7,138 nucleotides of DNA from DATJHM01 sp035493895 (GTDB lineage Bacteria > Chloroflexota > Ktedonobacteria > Ktedonobacterales > Ktedonobacteraceae), in contig DATJHM010000135.1 in assembly GCA_035493895.1 (NCBI GenBank), positions 1 through 7,138 of the forward strand, written 5' to 3'. Of the stretch, positions 1 to 5,347 are shown piece by piece. The number at the start of each line of letters is the position of its first letter. Position 1 is the stretch's first letter. A program made the position numbers and the translations under genes. The notes beneath the pieces are model-generated. The model ran no database searches. It saw only the letters and a program-made list of their open reading frames with translations, and was not told the DNA's origin.

Positions 1-27
1 GTCCGTATTTTCTGCCTGTTTGATTGC

Positions 28-34
28 AAAGGAG
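28..34 (+). promoter_or_regulatory. Ribosome binding site that fixes the dioxygenase start
   Basis: AAAGGAG ends 7 nt before a GTG at 42. The same frame is open from a TTG at 24, directly after a TGA at 21-23, but that TTG lies upstream of this Shine-Dalgarno sequence and has no site of its own. The GTG at 42 is therefore the better start. The TGA at 21-23 could also end an upstream gene, of which too little is visible to say more. Confidence 0.75.
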
Positions 35-41
35 CAATTCT

Positions 42-989
42 GTGGACTTGATCAGCGGCTTGCATCATTTAACCGCATGCGTTGGTGCAGCACAAGAGGA
101 CGTTGATTTTTACACGAAAATTATTGGACTGCGTCTTGTTAAACAGACGGTATTGCTCGATGGTGAGAAACCCGTCTACCATCTCTACTACGCGAATGAG
201 ACAGGAACTCCCGGCACGGTCATGACTACCTTCCCCTACAAACAGCTCGGTCTCTACGGGCGCAGAGGTACGGGGCAGGTGAAAGTGACTTCGTATGCTG
301 TCCCTGCATCCTCCCTTCCCTTCTGGCTGAAGCGCTTCGACTCTTTTGGCGTGAAGCATAGTCCTATCCAGGAGCGCTTTGGGCAGTCGCTTATTCACTT
401 TACGCATCCCGCCGGACTTGAGTTCGAGCTGATCGGCGATGACAATGATCAGCGTCCTCCCTGGACAACGGCGGAAGTTTCTGCGGATGCAGCCGTGCGT
501 GGTCTGCATAGTGTGACCTTGAGCTTGCGTGAGACTGCTGAATCGGAGACCTTTATGGGCGTGCTCGGCTTTAGAAAAATTGCCGAGGAAGGCCCCTATA
601 AGCGCTTTGAGATCGGCGCTGGTGGCTCTGGTGCGACCGTTGATTTTCTCCATGAACCCGATGTGCCCGCAGGAAGCTGGACATTTGGCGCTGGAACGGT
701 CCATCATATTGCCTTTGCGGTGAAAAACGACGAAGAACAGAAACAGGTGAAGGATTACCTGGAAGGCTTCGGCTATACGGATGTTTCGGAGCAGAAGAAC
801 CGCAACTACTTCCACTCTATTTACTTCCGCATGCCCGGTGGCGTTCTCTTCGAGGTCGCAACCACTGATATTGGCTTCTACATTGATGAGACTCCAGAGA
901 TGTTGGGCAAGCGCGTCCAGTTCGCGCCCTGGTTCGAAGATCGACGAGACGAATATCTCGCCTACCTCGAGCCTATTACCGCCCCGTAA
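42..989 (+). CDS. Ring-cleaving extradiol dioxygenase, PcpA/LinE/MhqO-type (hydroquinone 1,2-dioxygenase-like)
   Basis: A cytosolic enzyme of 315 aa made of two tandem vicinal-oxygen-chelate (glyoxalase/bleomycin-resistance) halves. The N-terminal half opens with GLHHLTA (residues 6-12) and the second half with GLHSVTL. Candidate Fe(II) ligands are H9, H222 (in VHHIAFAV) and E271 (in GVLFEVATT). The H222-E271 spacing of 49 equals that of the H227/E276 ligands I recall for PcpA, the 2,6-dichlorohydroquinone dioxygenase. The stretches YHLYYANETGTPGTVMTTFP and FGQSLIHFTHP also recall PcpA and LinE. The family opens hydroquinone-type rings with O2; Bacillus MhqA, MhqE and MhqO act in quinone and hydroquinone resistance. 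The start is a GTG behind a strong RBS; the length fits the family. A hydrolase gene follows, as in mhqED. The fold and family are secure, but the natural substrate (hydroquinone, chlorohydroquinone or another catechol-like compound) is inferred. Confidence 0.9.
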   Translation: MDLISGLHHLTACVGAAQEDVDFYTKIIGLRLVKQTVLLDGEKPVYHLYYANETGTPGTVMTTFPYKQLGLYGRRGTGQVKVTSYAVPASSLPFWLKRFDSFGVKHSPIQERFGQSLIHFTHPAGLEFELIGDDNDQRPPWTTAEVSADAAVRGLHSVTLSLRETAESETFMGVLGFRKIAEEGPYKRFEIGAGGSGATVDFLHEPDVPAGSWTFGAGTVHHIAFAVKNDEEQKQVKDYLEGFGYTDVSEQKNRNYFHSIYFRMPGGVLFEVATTDIGFYIDETPEMLGKRVQFAPWFEDRRDEYLAYLEPITAP

Positions 990-1017
990 TCTGTTGCTCT
1001 TTCAATTGATATGTGGA

Positions 1018-1057
1018 TATAGGAGGAGAGAGGCAGGGACGCCTCCCTCCTCCTATA
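1018..1057. repeat. Strong inverted repeat (hairpin) between dioxygenase and hydrolase genes
   Basis: Arms of 17 nt, TATAGGAGGAGAGAGGC at 1018-1034 and GCCTCCCTCCTCCTATA at 1041-1057, pair at 16 of 17 positions (A1029 faces C1046) around the loop AGGGAC. No T-run follows on either strand, so a classical rho-independent terminator is unlikely. The 5' arm is rich in GGAGG and the 3' arm in CCTCC, so the stem could also hide or mimic Shine-Dalgarno sequence. It may be an mRNA-processing or stability hairpin within the transcript, or one copy of a dispersed palindromic repeat. Confidence 0.8.
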
Positions 1058-1112
1058 CTCTACCGATAAATCAGGGTGGTTCCTTCCACCACTACAGAGA
1101 AATAAAGAGAGA

Positions 1113-1751
1113 ATGATGCACCACCATGAAGGACAACCATTGGTAACGCGAGGCAGACCGCTCGATGCCAGTCGTAACGTCGTCATTATGATGCATGGGC
1201 GAGGACGTACAACCGACGATATTCTTACGCTGGCCGATCGCATCGGGGACGACTCTTTTACCTATCTTGCCCCTGCGGCGAAAGACAATACCTGGTATCC
1301 TTTTTCATTCCTGGCTCCCACCAGCAGCAATGAGCCCTTTCTATCCTCTGCCCTTACCGTCTATGATACGCTCATTCGCAATCTGCTGGAACAGGGTTTC
1401 TCCCGCGAGCGTATTGTCTTGCTTGGCTTTTCCCAGGGAGCCTGCCTGACCGCTGAATATGCGGTGAGGAACGCTGCTCGCTATGGCGGAATTGTCCTCT
1501 TTACCGGTGGCCTGATCGGACCTCCGGGCACTCAGTGGCAGTATCCGGGCTCCTTTGGCGGCACGCCGATTTTCCTTGGCACAAGCGACATTGACGGCTT
1601 TGTTCCTCTGGAGCGTGTGCAAGAGAGTGCGCGTATTTTCCGGCAGATGGGCGCGGATGTCATCGAGCGTGTGTATCCAGGTATGGATCATCTTGTGAAC
1701 GATGACGAGATCGCTTTCGCACGCTCTATGCTGCACGAAGTTTCTGCATAG
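1113..1751 (+). CDS. Alpha/beta-hydrolase, phospholipase/carboxylesterase family (MhqD-like)
   Basis: A cytosolic serine hydrolase of 212 aa, the usual size for the Abhydrolase_2 family (esterases and acyl-protein-thioesterase relatives). The oxyanion-hole motif HGRG is at residues 28-31. The nucleophile elbow GFSQGA places Ser at 107, the acid is probably D161 (in DGFVP), and the catalytic His is H193 (in GMDHLVNDDE). No signal peptide is seen. The gene starts 123 bp after the dioxygenase. In Bacillus the same pair of families forms mhqED, induced by hydroquinones. A matching role here, hydrolysing an ester, lactone or ring-fission product, is an inference. The start is either of two adjacent ATGs (1113 or 1116) behind a weak purine-rich AAAGAGAGA site, so translation initiation may be modest. 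A general carboxylesterase remains possible. Confidence 0.87.
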   Translation: MMHHHEGQPLVTRGRPLDASRNVVIMMHGRGRTTDDILTLADRIGDDSFTYLAPAAKDNTWYPFSFLAPTSSNEPFLSSALTVYDTLIRNLLEQGFSRERIVLLGFSQGACLTAEYAVRNAARYGGIVLFTGGLIGPPGTQWQYPGSFGGTPIFLGTSDIDGFVPLERVQESARIFRQMGADVIERVYPGMDHLVNDDEIAFARSMLHEVSA

Positions 1752-1778
1752 CTTACTCGTTCTTCTGGAGGACCAATA

Positions 1779-2696
1779 ATGGTTGATAAACAGCTTTCTC
1801 TACGGGAGGCTATTGCCAGGTATGTCCATGATGGTATGTCGGTTGCAATTGAAGGTTTTACGGCCTTTATCTGCTTTGCCGCTGGTCATGAGATTATTCG
1901 TCAGGGACGGCGCGATCTAACGCTGATCCGTATGACGCCCGATCTGATCTATGATCAAATGGTTGCTGCGGGCACGGCGAGCGCAATGGTTTTCAGCTAT
2001 CTGGGCAACCCTGGCGTTGGCTCTCTGCATTGCCTGCGACGCGCTATTGAGCATGGCGTCCCTTCTCCTCTGGCCATTGAGGAGTATTCTCATTATGGGA
2101 TGGTTGGGCGCTATATCGCCGGGGCAACGCATCTCCCTTTCTTTCCTTTGCAGAGCTATCTTGGTTCGGACATGCCAGATGTCAATCCACAGATCAAATT
2201 TATTGAGAGCCCCTATGGCAATGGTCGTGTGGCCGTGGTGCCGCCGCTGACTCCTGATGTTGCGATTATTCATGCGCAGCGTGCCGACCGGCAGGGCAAT
2301 ACGCAATTGTGGGGCGTGCTGGGTGTGCAGAAAGAAGTCGCTTTTGCGGCAAAGAAGGTGATCATTGTCGTTGAGGAACTGGTGGAGGAGGCGCTGATTC
2401 GCTCTGATCCCAACCGCACGCTCATCCCTGGCTTGATCGTGGATGCCGTCGTGCACGTACCCTATGGTGCGCACCCCTCGTATGTTCAGGGATATTACGA
2501 TCGTGATAATACGTTTTATCTGGAGTGGGATCTGCTCTCTCGCGACCAGAAACAGACACAGGCATGGCTTGACGAGTGGGTCTACGGGGTTGCAGATCAT
2601 GCCGAATACCTGCATAAGCTTGGCCCGGAGACGCTTGCACGTATTCGGCCCGGCTCTGCTTCTGCCCCTCCTATCGAGTATGGAGCATATTCATGA
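1779..2696 (+). CDS. CoA-transferase family I, alpha subunit (glutaconate CoA-transferase subunit A-like)
   Basis: The alpha subunit, 305 aa, of a two-subunit family I CoA-transferase that moves CoA between acyl-CoA and a free carboxylate. Features typical of the GctA/IpdA branch are the early DGM turn (18-20), IEGF (24-27), LPFFPLQSYLGSDMP near 119-133, PPLTPDVAIIHAQRADRQGN (155-174), the VVEELV strand (197-202) and GAHPS (230-234). In this family the catalytic glutamate sits in the beta subunit, which is encoded next. A CTGGAGGA ribosome site at 1765-1772 precedes the ATG by 6 nt, and the gap to the hydrolase gene is 27 bp. The stop overlaps the beta start by ATGA, which implies coupled translation and a fixed subunit ratio. 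The family is clear. The substrate is not; a dicarboxylate or aromatic-degradation intermediate would suit the neighbours. Confidence 0.9.
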   Translation: MVDKQLSLREAIARYVHDGMSVAIEGFTAFICFAAGHEIIRQGRRDLTLIRMTPDLIYDQMVAAGTASAMVFSYLGNPGVGSLHCLRRAIEHGVPSPLAIEEYSHYGMVGRYIAGATHLPFFPLQSYLGSDMPDVNPQIKFIESPYGNGRVAVVPPLTPDVAIIHAQRADRQGNTQLWGVLGVQKEVAFAAKKVIIVVEELVEEALIRSDPNRTLIPGLIVDAVVHVPYGAHPSYVQGYYDRDNTFYLEWDLLSRDQKQTQAWLDEWVYGVADHAEYLHKLGPETLARIRPGSASAPPIEYGAYS

Positions 2697-3463
2697 CTGA
2701 CAAAAGCATCTCTCGCTATACGCCCTCTGAGATGATGATTATCTCGGCGGCGCATGCCTTGACTGGTGTCCGCACGGTTTTTGTGGGTGTGGGCCTGCCA
2801 AATATCGCCTGCAATCTGGCGCGTCGCACGGTCGCGCCTGACCTTGAACTGATCTACGAGTCGGGCGTCTACGGTGCGCAACCTGCTCGCCAGCCGCTCT
2901 CTATCGGCGATCCCACGCTGGTGACGGGAGCCCTCTCTGTTATCTCTATGGCGGATCTTTTCGGCCTCTATCTGCAAGGCGGACTGGTCGAAGCGGCCCT
3001 GCTGGGTGGTGCCCAGATCGACCGCTATGGCAACCTGAATAGCAGCGTGATTGGCAGCTATACCCATCCCATCACGCGCCTGCCCGGGAGTGGCGGAGCC
3101 TGTGAGATCGCGACCAATGCCCGTCGTATCTTTATCATTATGTCTCTCAAGAAGCGGGCCTTCGTCGAGCAACTGGACTTTCGCACCAGCCCCGGCTACG
3201 TGCATGGTTCAGACTCTCGCCAGAAGCTTGGCATCCCGGGCTCTGGTCCCGAACTGGTCATCACTGACAAGGCGCTTTTTAACTTTGCCAACGAAGAGCG
3301 TGAAATGCAGCTCATCTCACTCCACCCTGGTGTTACATTGGAACAGATCTACGACTCAATGGGCTGGAAAGTGCGCTCTATGCCAACGCTCGCTGAAACA
3401 CCCCTTCCCTCCAGCGATGAGTTACACATTATTCGCACAGAACTGACATCTATGGTAAGATGA
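2693..3463 (+). CDS. CoA-transferase family I, beta subunit (glutaconate CoA-transferase subunit B-like)
   Basis: The partner of the preceding subunit, 256 aa. It reads close to GctB of Acidaminococcus along its length: YTPSEMMIISAA at the start, GVGLPNIACNLARR (32-45), IYESG (54-58), GGAQIDRYGNLNSS (105-118), HPITRLPGSGGA (125-136) and a late LGIPGSGPELVITDKALF. E56 in the ESG motif aligns with the residue I recall as catalytic E54 of GctB, which forms the glutamyl-CoA thioester. This argues for a true CoA-transferase and against the IpdAB-type ring hydrolases of actinobacterial steroid breakdown, which lack that Glu. The start at 2693 lies inside the alpha gene's last codons (ATGA overlap). 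The acyl substrate cannot be read from the sequence. Glutaconate, 3-oxoadipate or another diacid are candidates. Confidence 0.91.
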   Translation: MTDKSISRYTPSEMMIISAAHALTGVRTVFVGVGLPNIACNLARRTVAPDLELIYESGVYGAQPARQPLSIGDPTLVTGALSVISMADLFGLYLQGGLVEAALLGGAQIDRYGNLNSSVIGSYTHPITRLPGSGGACEIATNARRIFIIMSLKKRAFVEQLDFRTSPGYVHGSDSRQKLGIPGSGPELVITDKALFNFANEEREMQLISLHPGVTLEQIYDSMGWKVRSMPTLAETPLPSSDELHIIRTELTSMVR

Positions 3464-3487
3464 AAAAGATTGAGAGGAAGACCTGTT

Positions 3488-3919
3488 ATGGCGATCACAC
3501 AGCAAACGATGACTGAGGAACAGCGTAAATCGGTCGCGCTGGAATATCTAAAGCGGCTCGACAGGGGAGAGAACTTCTTTGATCTCTTCGCCCATGATTC
3601 ACAGCTCTTTTTCCCCAAGTGGGGGCTTGCCAATGGCATCGCAGAAATTGAGCGGCTTTTCTCCGATGTAGGCACAATTTTGCAGAGTATTCGCCACGAT
3701 TATGCCTATTTCAATTATATTGTGCAGGGTGATCTTGTTGTTGTGGAGGGCACCAGTTCGGGCTCGCTCCACGACGGTGGCCAATGGCAGGGTGGGCGCT
3801 GGTGCGATGTCTTTGAGGTCCGTGATTTCAAGATTCAGCGCCTGTTCATCTATGTAGACCCGGATTATGCCGGTGCCGATACGGCTCGCTATCCGTGGCT
3901 GCATCAAGGAAACAAGTAA
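3488..3919 (+). CDS. NTF2-like / SnoaL-like small protein
   Basis: A protein of 143 aa with the pattern of the NTF2-like superfamily (SnoaL, polyketide-cyclase and ketosteroid-isomerase type cone fold). N-terminal helices (EEQRKSVALEYLKRLDRG, then FFDLFAHDSQLFFP) are followed by a helix after GIAEIERLF and long beta strands (DLVVVEGTSSGSLHDGG, GRWCDVFEVRDFKIQRLFIYVD). Members are isomerases, cyclases, dehydratases or simple ligand binders, so a specific reaction cannot be given. The ATG at 3488 is chosen because a GAGGAAG site at 3474-3480 precedes it. A TTG at 3470 in the same frame lies upstream of that site. The gene follows the CoA-transferase by 24 bp and the deacetylase follows it by 15 bp, so it sits inside the operon and may act on the same small molecule. 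Confidence 0.82.
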   Translation: MAITQQTMTEEQRKSVALEYLKRLDRGENFFDLFAHDSQLFFPKWGLANGIAEIERLFSDVGTILQSIRHDYAYFNYIVQGDLVVVEGTSSGSLHDGGQWQGGRWCDVFEVRDFKIQRLFIYVDPDYAGADTARYPWLHQGNK

Positions 3920-3934
3920 AGAAGACCTACTATT

Positions 3935-4768
3935 ATGAATAGCCAATCTCTTGCCCCGGGTCGCTGGGGCCCTGATCACCTTCCTGCTGCTGTCAGTCTT
4001 ACGTTCGATAATCTCGGTGAAGCGTACGACCTGGAAATGGGTACCTGGCCTGAGGACAGACCGCTCGGACACCATTTCTCTGTCACCCGGGTTCTGCCTA
4101 CCATCCTGCGAATGCTGGCTGAGCTGAACCTTTCCGCTACATTCTTCGTAGAAGGGCTCAATGCCGAGATCTATCCTCAGGCGCTCCAGGGAATCGTGGC
4201 TGCGGGGCATGAGATTGGCTATCACGCATGGCGTCACGAAGTCTGGCAGACGCTCAACGCCACCGAAGAGGCCGACAACCTCGAGCGTGGCATCCAGGCC
4301 CTGCACAAACTGGCTATCAGCCCGGTCGGCTTCCGTCCTCCTCGTGGCGTATTGACCACCTCATCCATCCGGCTGCTCAAAAGCAAAGGTTTTCTCTACA
4401 GTTCGCCTCTCGGTTCCGACGCGTATATCACCGATGGGCTTGCCATCTTACCTTTCGCGTGGCAAAACGTCGATGCCTACGCCTACCTTCCCGAGTTCGC
4501 CAGCATCCGTGAAAGCCTCGGCGACACCGCAGCCCCTCTTTCACCGCCACAATTTCGTGCAAACGTGCGCTCCGCCCTGCGCAAAGTCGCGCAAAACCGC
4601 AGCTACCTCTCCCTGCTCTTCCACCCCTTCGTCGAAGAAGAGCAAGAGTATTACGACATCATGTACATCATCCTGGCAGAACTGCGCACCCTGATATCCG
4701 ACGGCCTCGTCTGGAGCGTCCCCTGCCGCGACGTCGCCCAATGGCTACTGAACCAGCCTGCGCAATAA
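3935..4768 (+). CDS. Polysaccharide deacetylase family protein (NodB fold, carbohydrate esterase 4-like)
   Basis: A 277-aa NodB-homology protein without a visible signal peptide or membrane anchor, so probably cytosolic. Motif 1 is SLTFDNLGEAYD (21-32): D25 would be the base or a metal ligand, while the second Asp of the usual TFDDG is Asn (N26). Motif 2 is YHAWRHE with candidate zinc ligands H97 and H101. Motif 3 is GFRPPRG (132-138, R134) and the late motif is LLFHPF with H230. The TFDNLGEA form with no export signal recalls the intracellular branch related to PuuE/allantoinase-like and HpPgdA-like amidohydrolases more than cell-wall chitin or peptidoglycan deacetylases, so the substrate may be a small amide. 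A weak AAAGAAGA site precedes the ATG. It is the last gene of the operon, 15 bp after the NTF2-like gene, and the coding strand becomes notably C-rich toward its 3' end. Confidence 0.87.
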   Translation: MNSQSLAPGRWGPDHLPAAVSLTFDNLGEAYDLEMGTWPEDRPLGHHFSVTRVLPTILRMLAELNLSATFFVEGLNAEIYPQALQGIVAAGHEIGYHAWRHEVWQTLNATEEADNLERGIQALHKLAISPVGFRPPRGVLTTSSIRLLKSKGFLYSSPLGSDAYITDGLAILPFAWQNVDAYAYLPEFASIRESLGDTAAPLSPPQFRANVRSALRKVAQNRSYLSLLFHPFVEEEQEYYDIMYIILAELRTLISDGLVWSVPCRDVAQWLLNQPAQ

Positions 4769-4781
4769 ATGGCATGCATCC

Positions 4782-4815
4782 TCGCCTCGTGGCATTTGGG
4801 TAATAATCGAGGCGA
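4782..4815 (+). terminator. Stem-loop after the deacetylase gene, possible transcript end
   Basis: TCGCCTCG (4782-4789) pairs perfectly with CGAGGCGA (4808-4815) around an 18-nt loop, starting 13 nt after the deacetylase stop. No T-run follows, so it is not a textbook intrinsic terminator. Its position makes an operon-end or 3'-stabilising hairpin the most natural reading. Confidence 0.4.
4785..4806 (+). repeat. Dispersed repeat, copy 1 (CCTCGTGGCAT element)
   Basis: CCTCGTGGCAT followed by TTGGGTAATAA. A related copy lies at 6668-6690 with the same first 11 bases and a tail that differs by two substitutions and one inserted base. Both copies start exactly 17 nt after the last base of a stop codon (4768 and 6651). 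This copy forms one arm and the loop of the stem-loop at 4782-4815. Confidence 0.5.
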
Positions 4816-4985
4816 AGACCACCCATCCTTTCACTTCGATCTCACTGCATCCATCGGTCTTTCCCCTGATGTCGATACTGCAAGGATCATTAGTCCTCGT
4901 GTAGATCTCTGAATCGATCATTTTATCGAAAACATGCAAAAAACACATTTACAATACTACCATGCTCGAAGAACATAACAGGTAG

Positions 4986-5007
4986 GGACCGGGCTTTATG
5001 CCGGTCC
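4986..5007 (+). promoter_or_regulatory. Hairpin with a competing downstream pairing partner
   Basis: GGACCGG (4986-4992) pairs perfectly with CCGGTCC (5001-5007) over the loop GCTTTATG. The same 5' arm can instead pair with CCCGGTC at 5017-5023, extended by a wobble and a G-C to 5025, across the C-run. The two structures exclude each other. It may belong to a leader or small RNA; only a weak TACAAT -10-like hexamer (4950-4955) without a good -35 is seen upstream. Confidence 0.45.
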
Positions 5008-5026
5008 ACGTCCCCCCCCGGTCTCC

Positions 5027-5104
5027 TCGTCATTCTCTGCGATGTGTCGCGCTCGTCATCCCTTGCAATATGTCCCCTCATCATCCCTTTGCAATGTTTC
5101 CCCC
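5027..5104 (+). repeat. Three tandem imperfect repeats of about 26 bp
   Basis: Units start at 5027, 5053 and 5078. Each begins TCGTCAT or TCATCAT, continues with a short pyrimidine run, then TGCGATGTG, TGCAATATG or TGCAATGTT, and ends in a C-rich stretch. Units 1 and 2 match at 18 of 25 positions; units 2 and 3 are closer, with about three substitutions plus one inserted T. The lengths are not multiples of three, so this is not a coding repeat. It could be an array of protein-binding sites upstream of the TIR gene or a decayed satellite. Confidence 0.55.
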
Positions 5105-5242
5105 TTCTTCCCTTGACCCCAATAGAACTCCACTTCATGCCTGGCTCACATCCTTTCCACACCACCCTTCTCCCCTTATATCTGTTTTGCGAACAAACTC
5201 TTCATCCCCACAAAATTTTGGCAAACCAATCCTCACAACGTC

Positions 5243-5256
5243 TATCTATATAGATA
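5243..5256. promoter_or_regulatory. Perfect 14-bp palindrome, candidate operator
   Basis: TATCTATATAGATA is its own reverse complement. It lies 29 bp upstream of the proposed -35 of the TIR promoter and 91 bp before the start codon, a plausible place for a dimeric regulator. No regulator gene is in the window. AT-rich palindromes of this length can arise by chance. Confidence 0.4.
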
Positions 5257-5285
5257 ACAGGCAAAAAACAAATCCGTGCTAAAAA

Positions 5286-5315
5286 TTGGTAATAAATACA
5301 TATGTGATGCATAAT
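5286..5315 (+). promoter_or_regulatory. Probable sigma-70 promoter of the TIR/membrane-protein operon
   Basis: TTGGTA (5286-5291, 4 of 6 to TTGACA), an 18-bp spacer and CATAAT (5310-5315, 5 of 6 to TATAAT) lie in an AT-rich stretch. Transcription would start near 5322, about 26 nt before the GTG, leaving room for the AAGGAGGG ribosome site at 5332-5339. A second GCATAAT at 5325-5331 repeats the -10 context 16 bp downstream. Confidence 0.5.
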
Positions 5316-5347
5316 GTGGTCAAAGCATAATAAGGAGGGAAACCATC

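Larger units (their letters stand above)
4769..5347. other. Long non-coding, regulatory-looking intergenic region
   Basis: About 580 bp with no convincing gene. Short open frames exist on both strands (for example on the minus strand at 4745-4948 and 4923-5165) but lack ribosome sites and protein-like composition. From about 5008 to 5240 the + strand is strikingly pyrimidine-rich and poor in G, with an eight-C run at 5012-5019. It then turns AT-rich up to the TIR gene. Separate entries give the stem-loops, tandem repeats, palindrome and promoter inside it. A perfect 10-bp palindrome CAAAATTTTG lies at 5211-5220, and a short inverted repeat TCGAT/ATCGA at 4914-4929. Confidence 0.7.

Noticed and set aside
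69..815. A 248-codon open frame on the minus strand opposite the dioxygenase gene
   Set aside because: It mirrors a gene with clear family motifs, has no family resemblance of its own, and is a shadow of codon bias.
941..980. MhqR-type operator near the dioxygenase gene (TATCTCG ... CTCGAG)
   Set aside because: It lies within coding sequence, is not a proper palindrome of the TATCTCGAATTCGAGATA type, and no MarR-family gene is present in the window.
1074..1093. GGGTGGTTCC followed by a short GGTGG/CCACC stem, reminiscent of a T-box antiterminator motif
   Set aside because: The canonical GGGTGGTACCGCG is not matched, there is no specifier stem or terminator, and the downstream gene is a hydrolase, not an amino-acid gene.
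1917..2615. A 232-codon minus-strand frame opposite the CoA-transferase alpha gene; similar frames at 2597-3205 and 3599-4306
   Set aside because: Composition is Arg/His-rich and low in recognisable motifs; all lie opposite well-supported genes.
1779..3463. Assignment of the CoA-transferase pair as IpdAB (steroid ring hydrolase)
   Set aside because: The beta subunit keeps the catalytic Glu in YESG and matches GctB motifs; IpdAB lacks that residue, and no steroid genes are nearby.
4782..4815. Rho-independent terminator in the strict sense
   Set aside because: The stem is good, but the loop is 18 nt and no U-tract follows, so it is listed only as a possible transcript end.
5027..5104. Possible short CRISPR array
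   Set aside because: The repeats are contiguous with no unique spacers and are degenerate; no cas genes are present.
5113..5141. TTGACC as a -35 box for the TIR operon
   Set aside because: No acceptable -10 hexamer 16-18 bp downstream, and it would leave a leader of over 200 nt; the 5286-5315 pair fits better.
4745..5165. Minus-strand open frames of 67 and 80 codons in the intergenic region
   Set aside because: No ribosome sites, no family resemblance, and they overlap the deacetylase end and the hairpin region.
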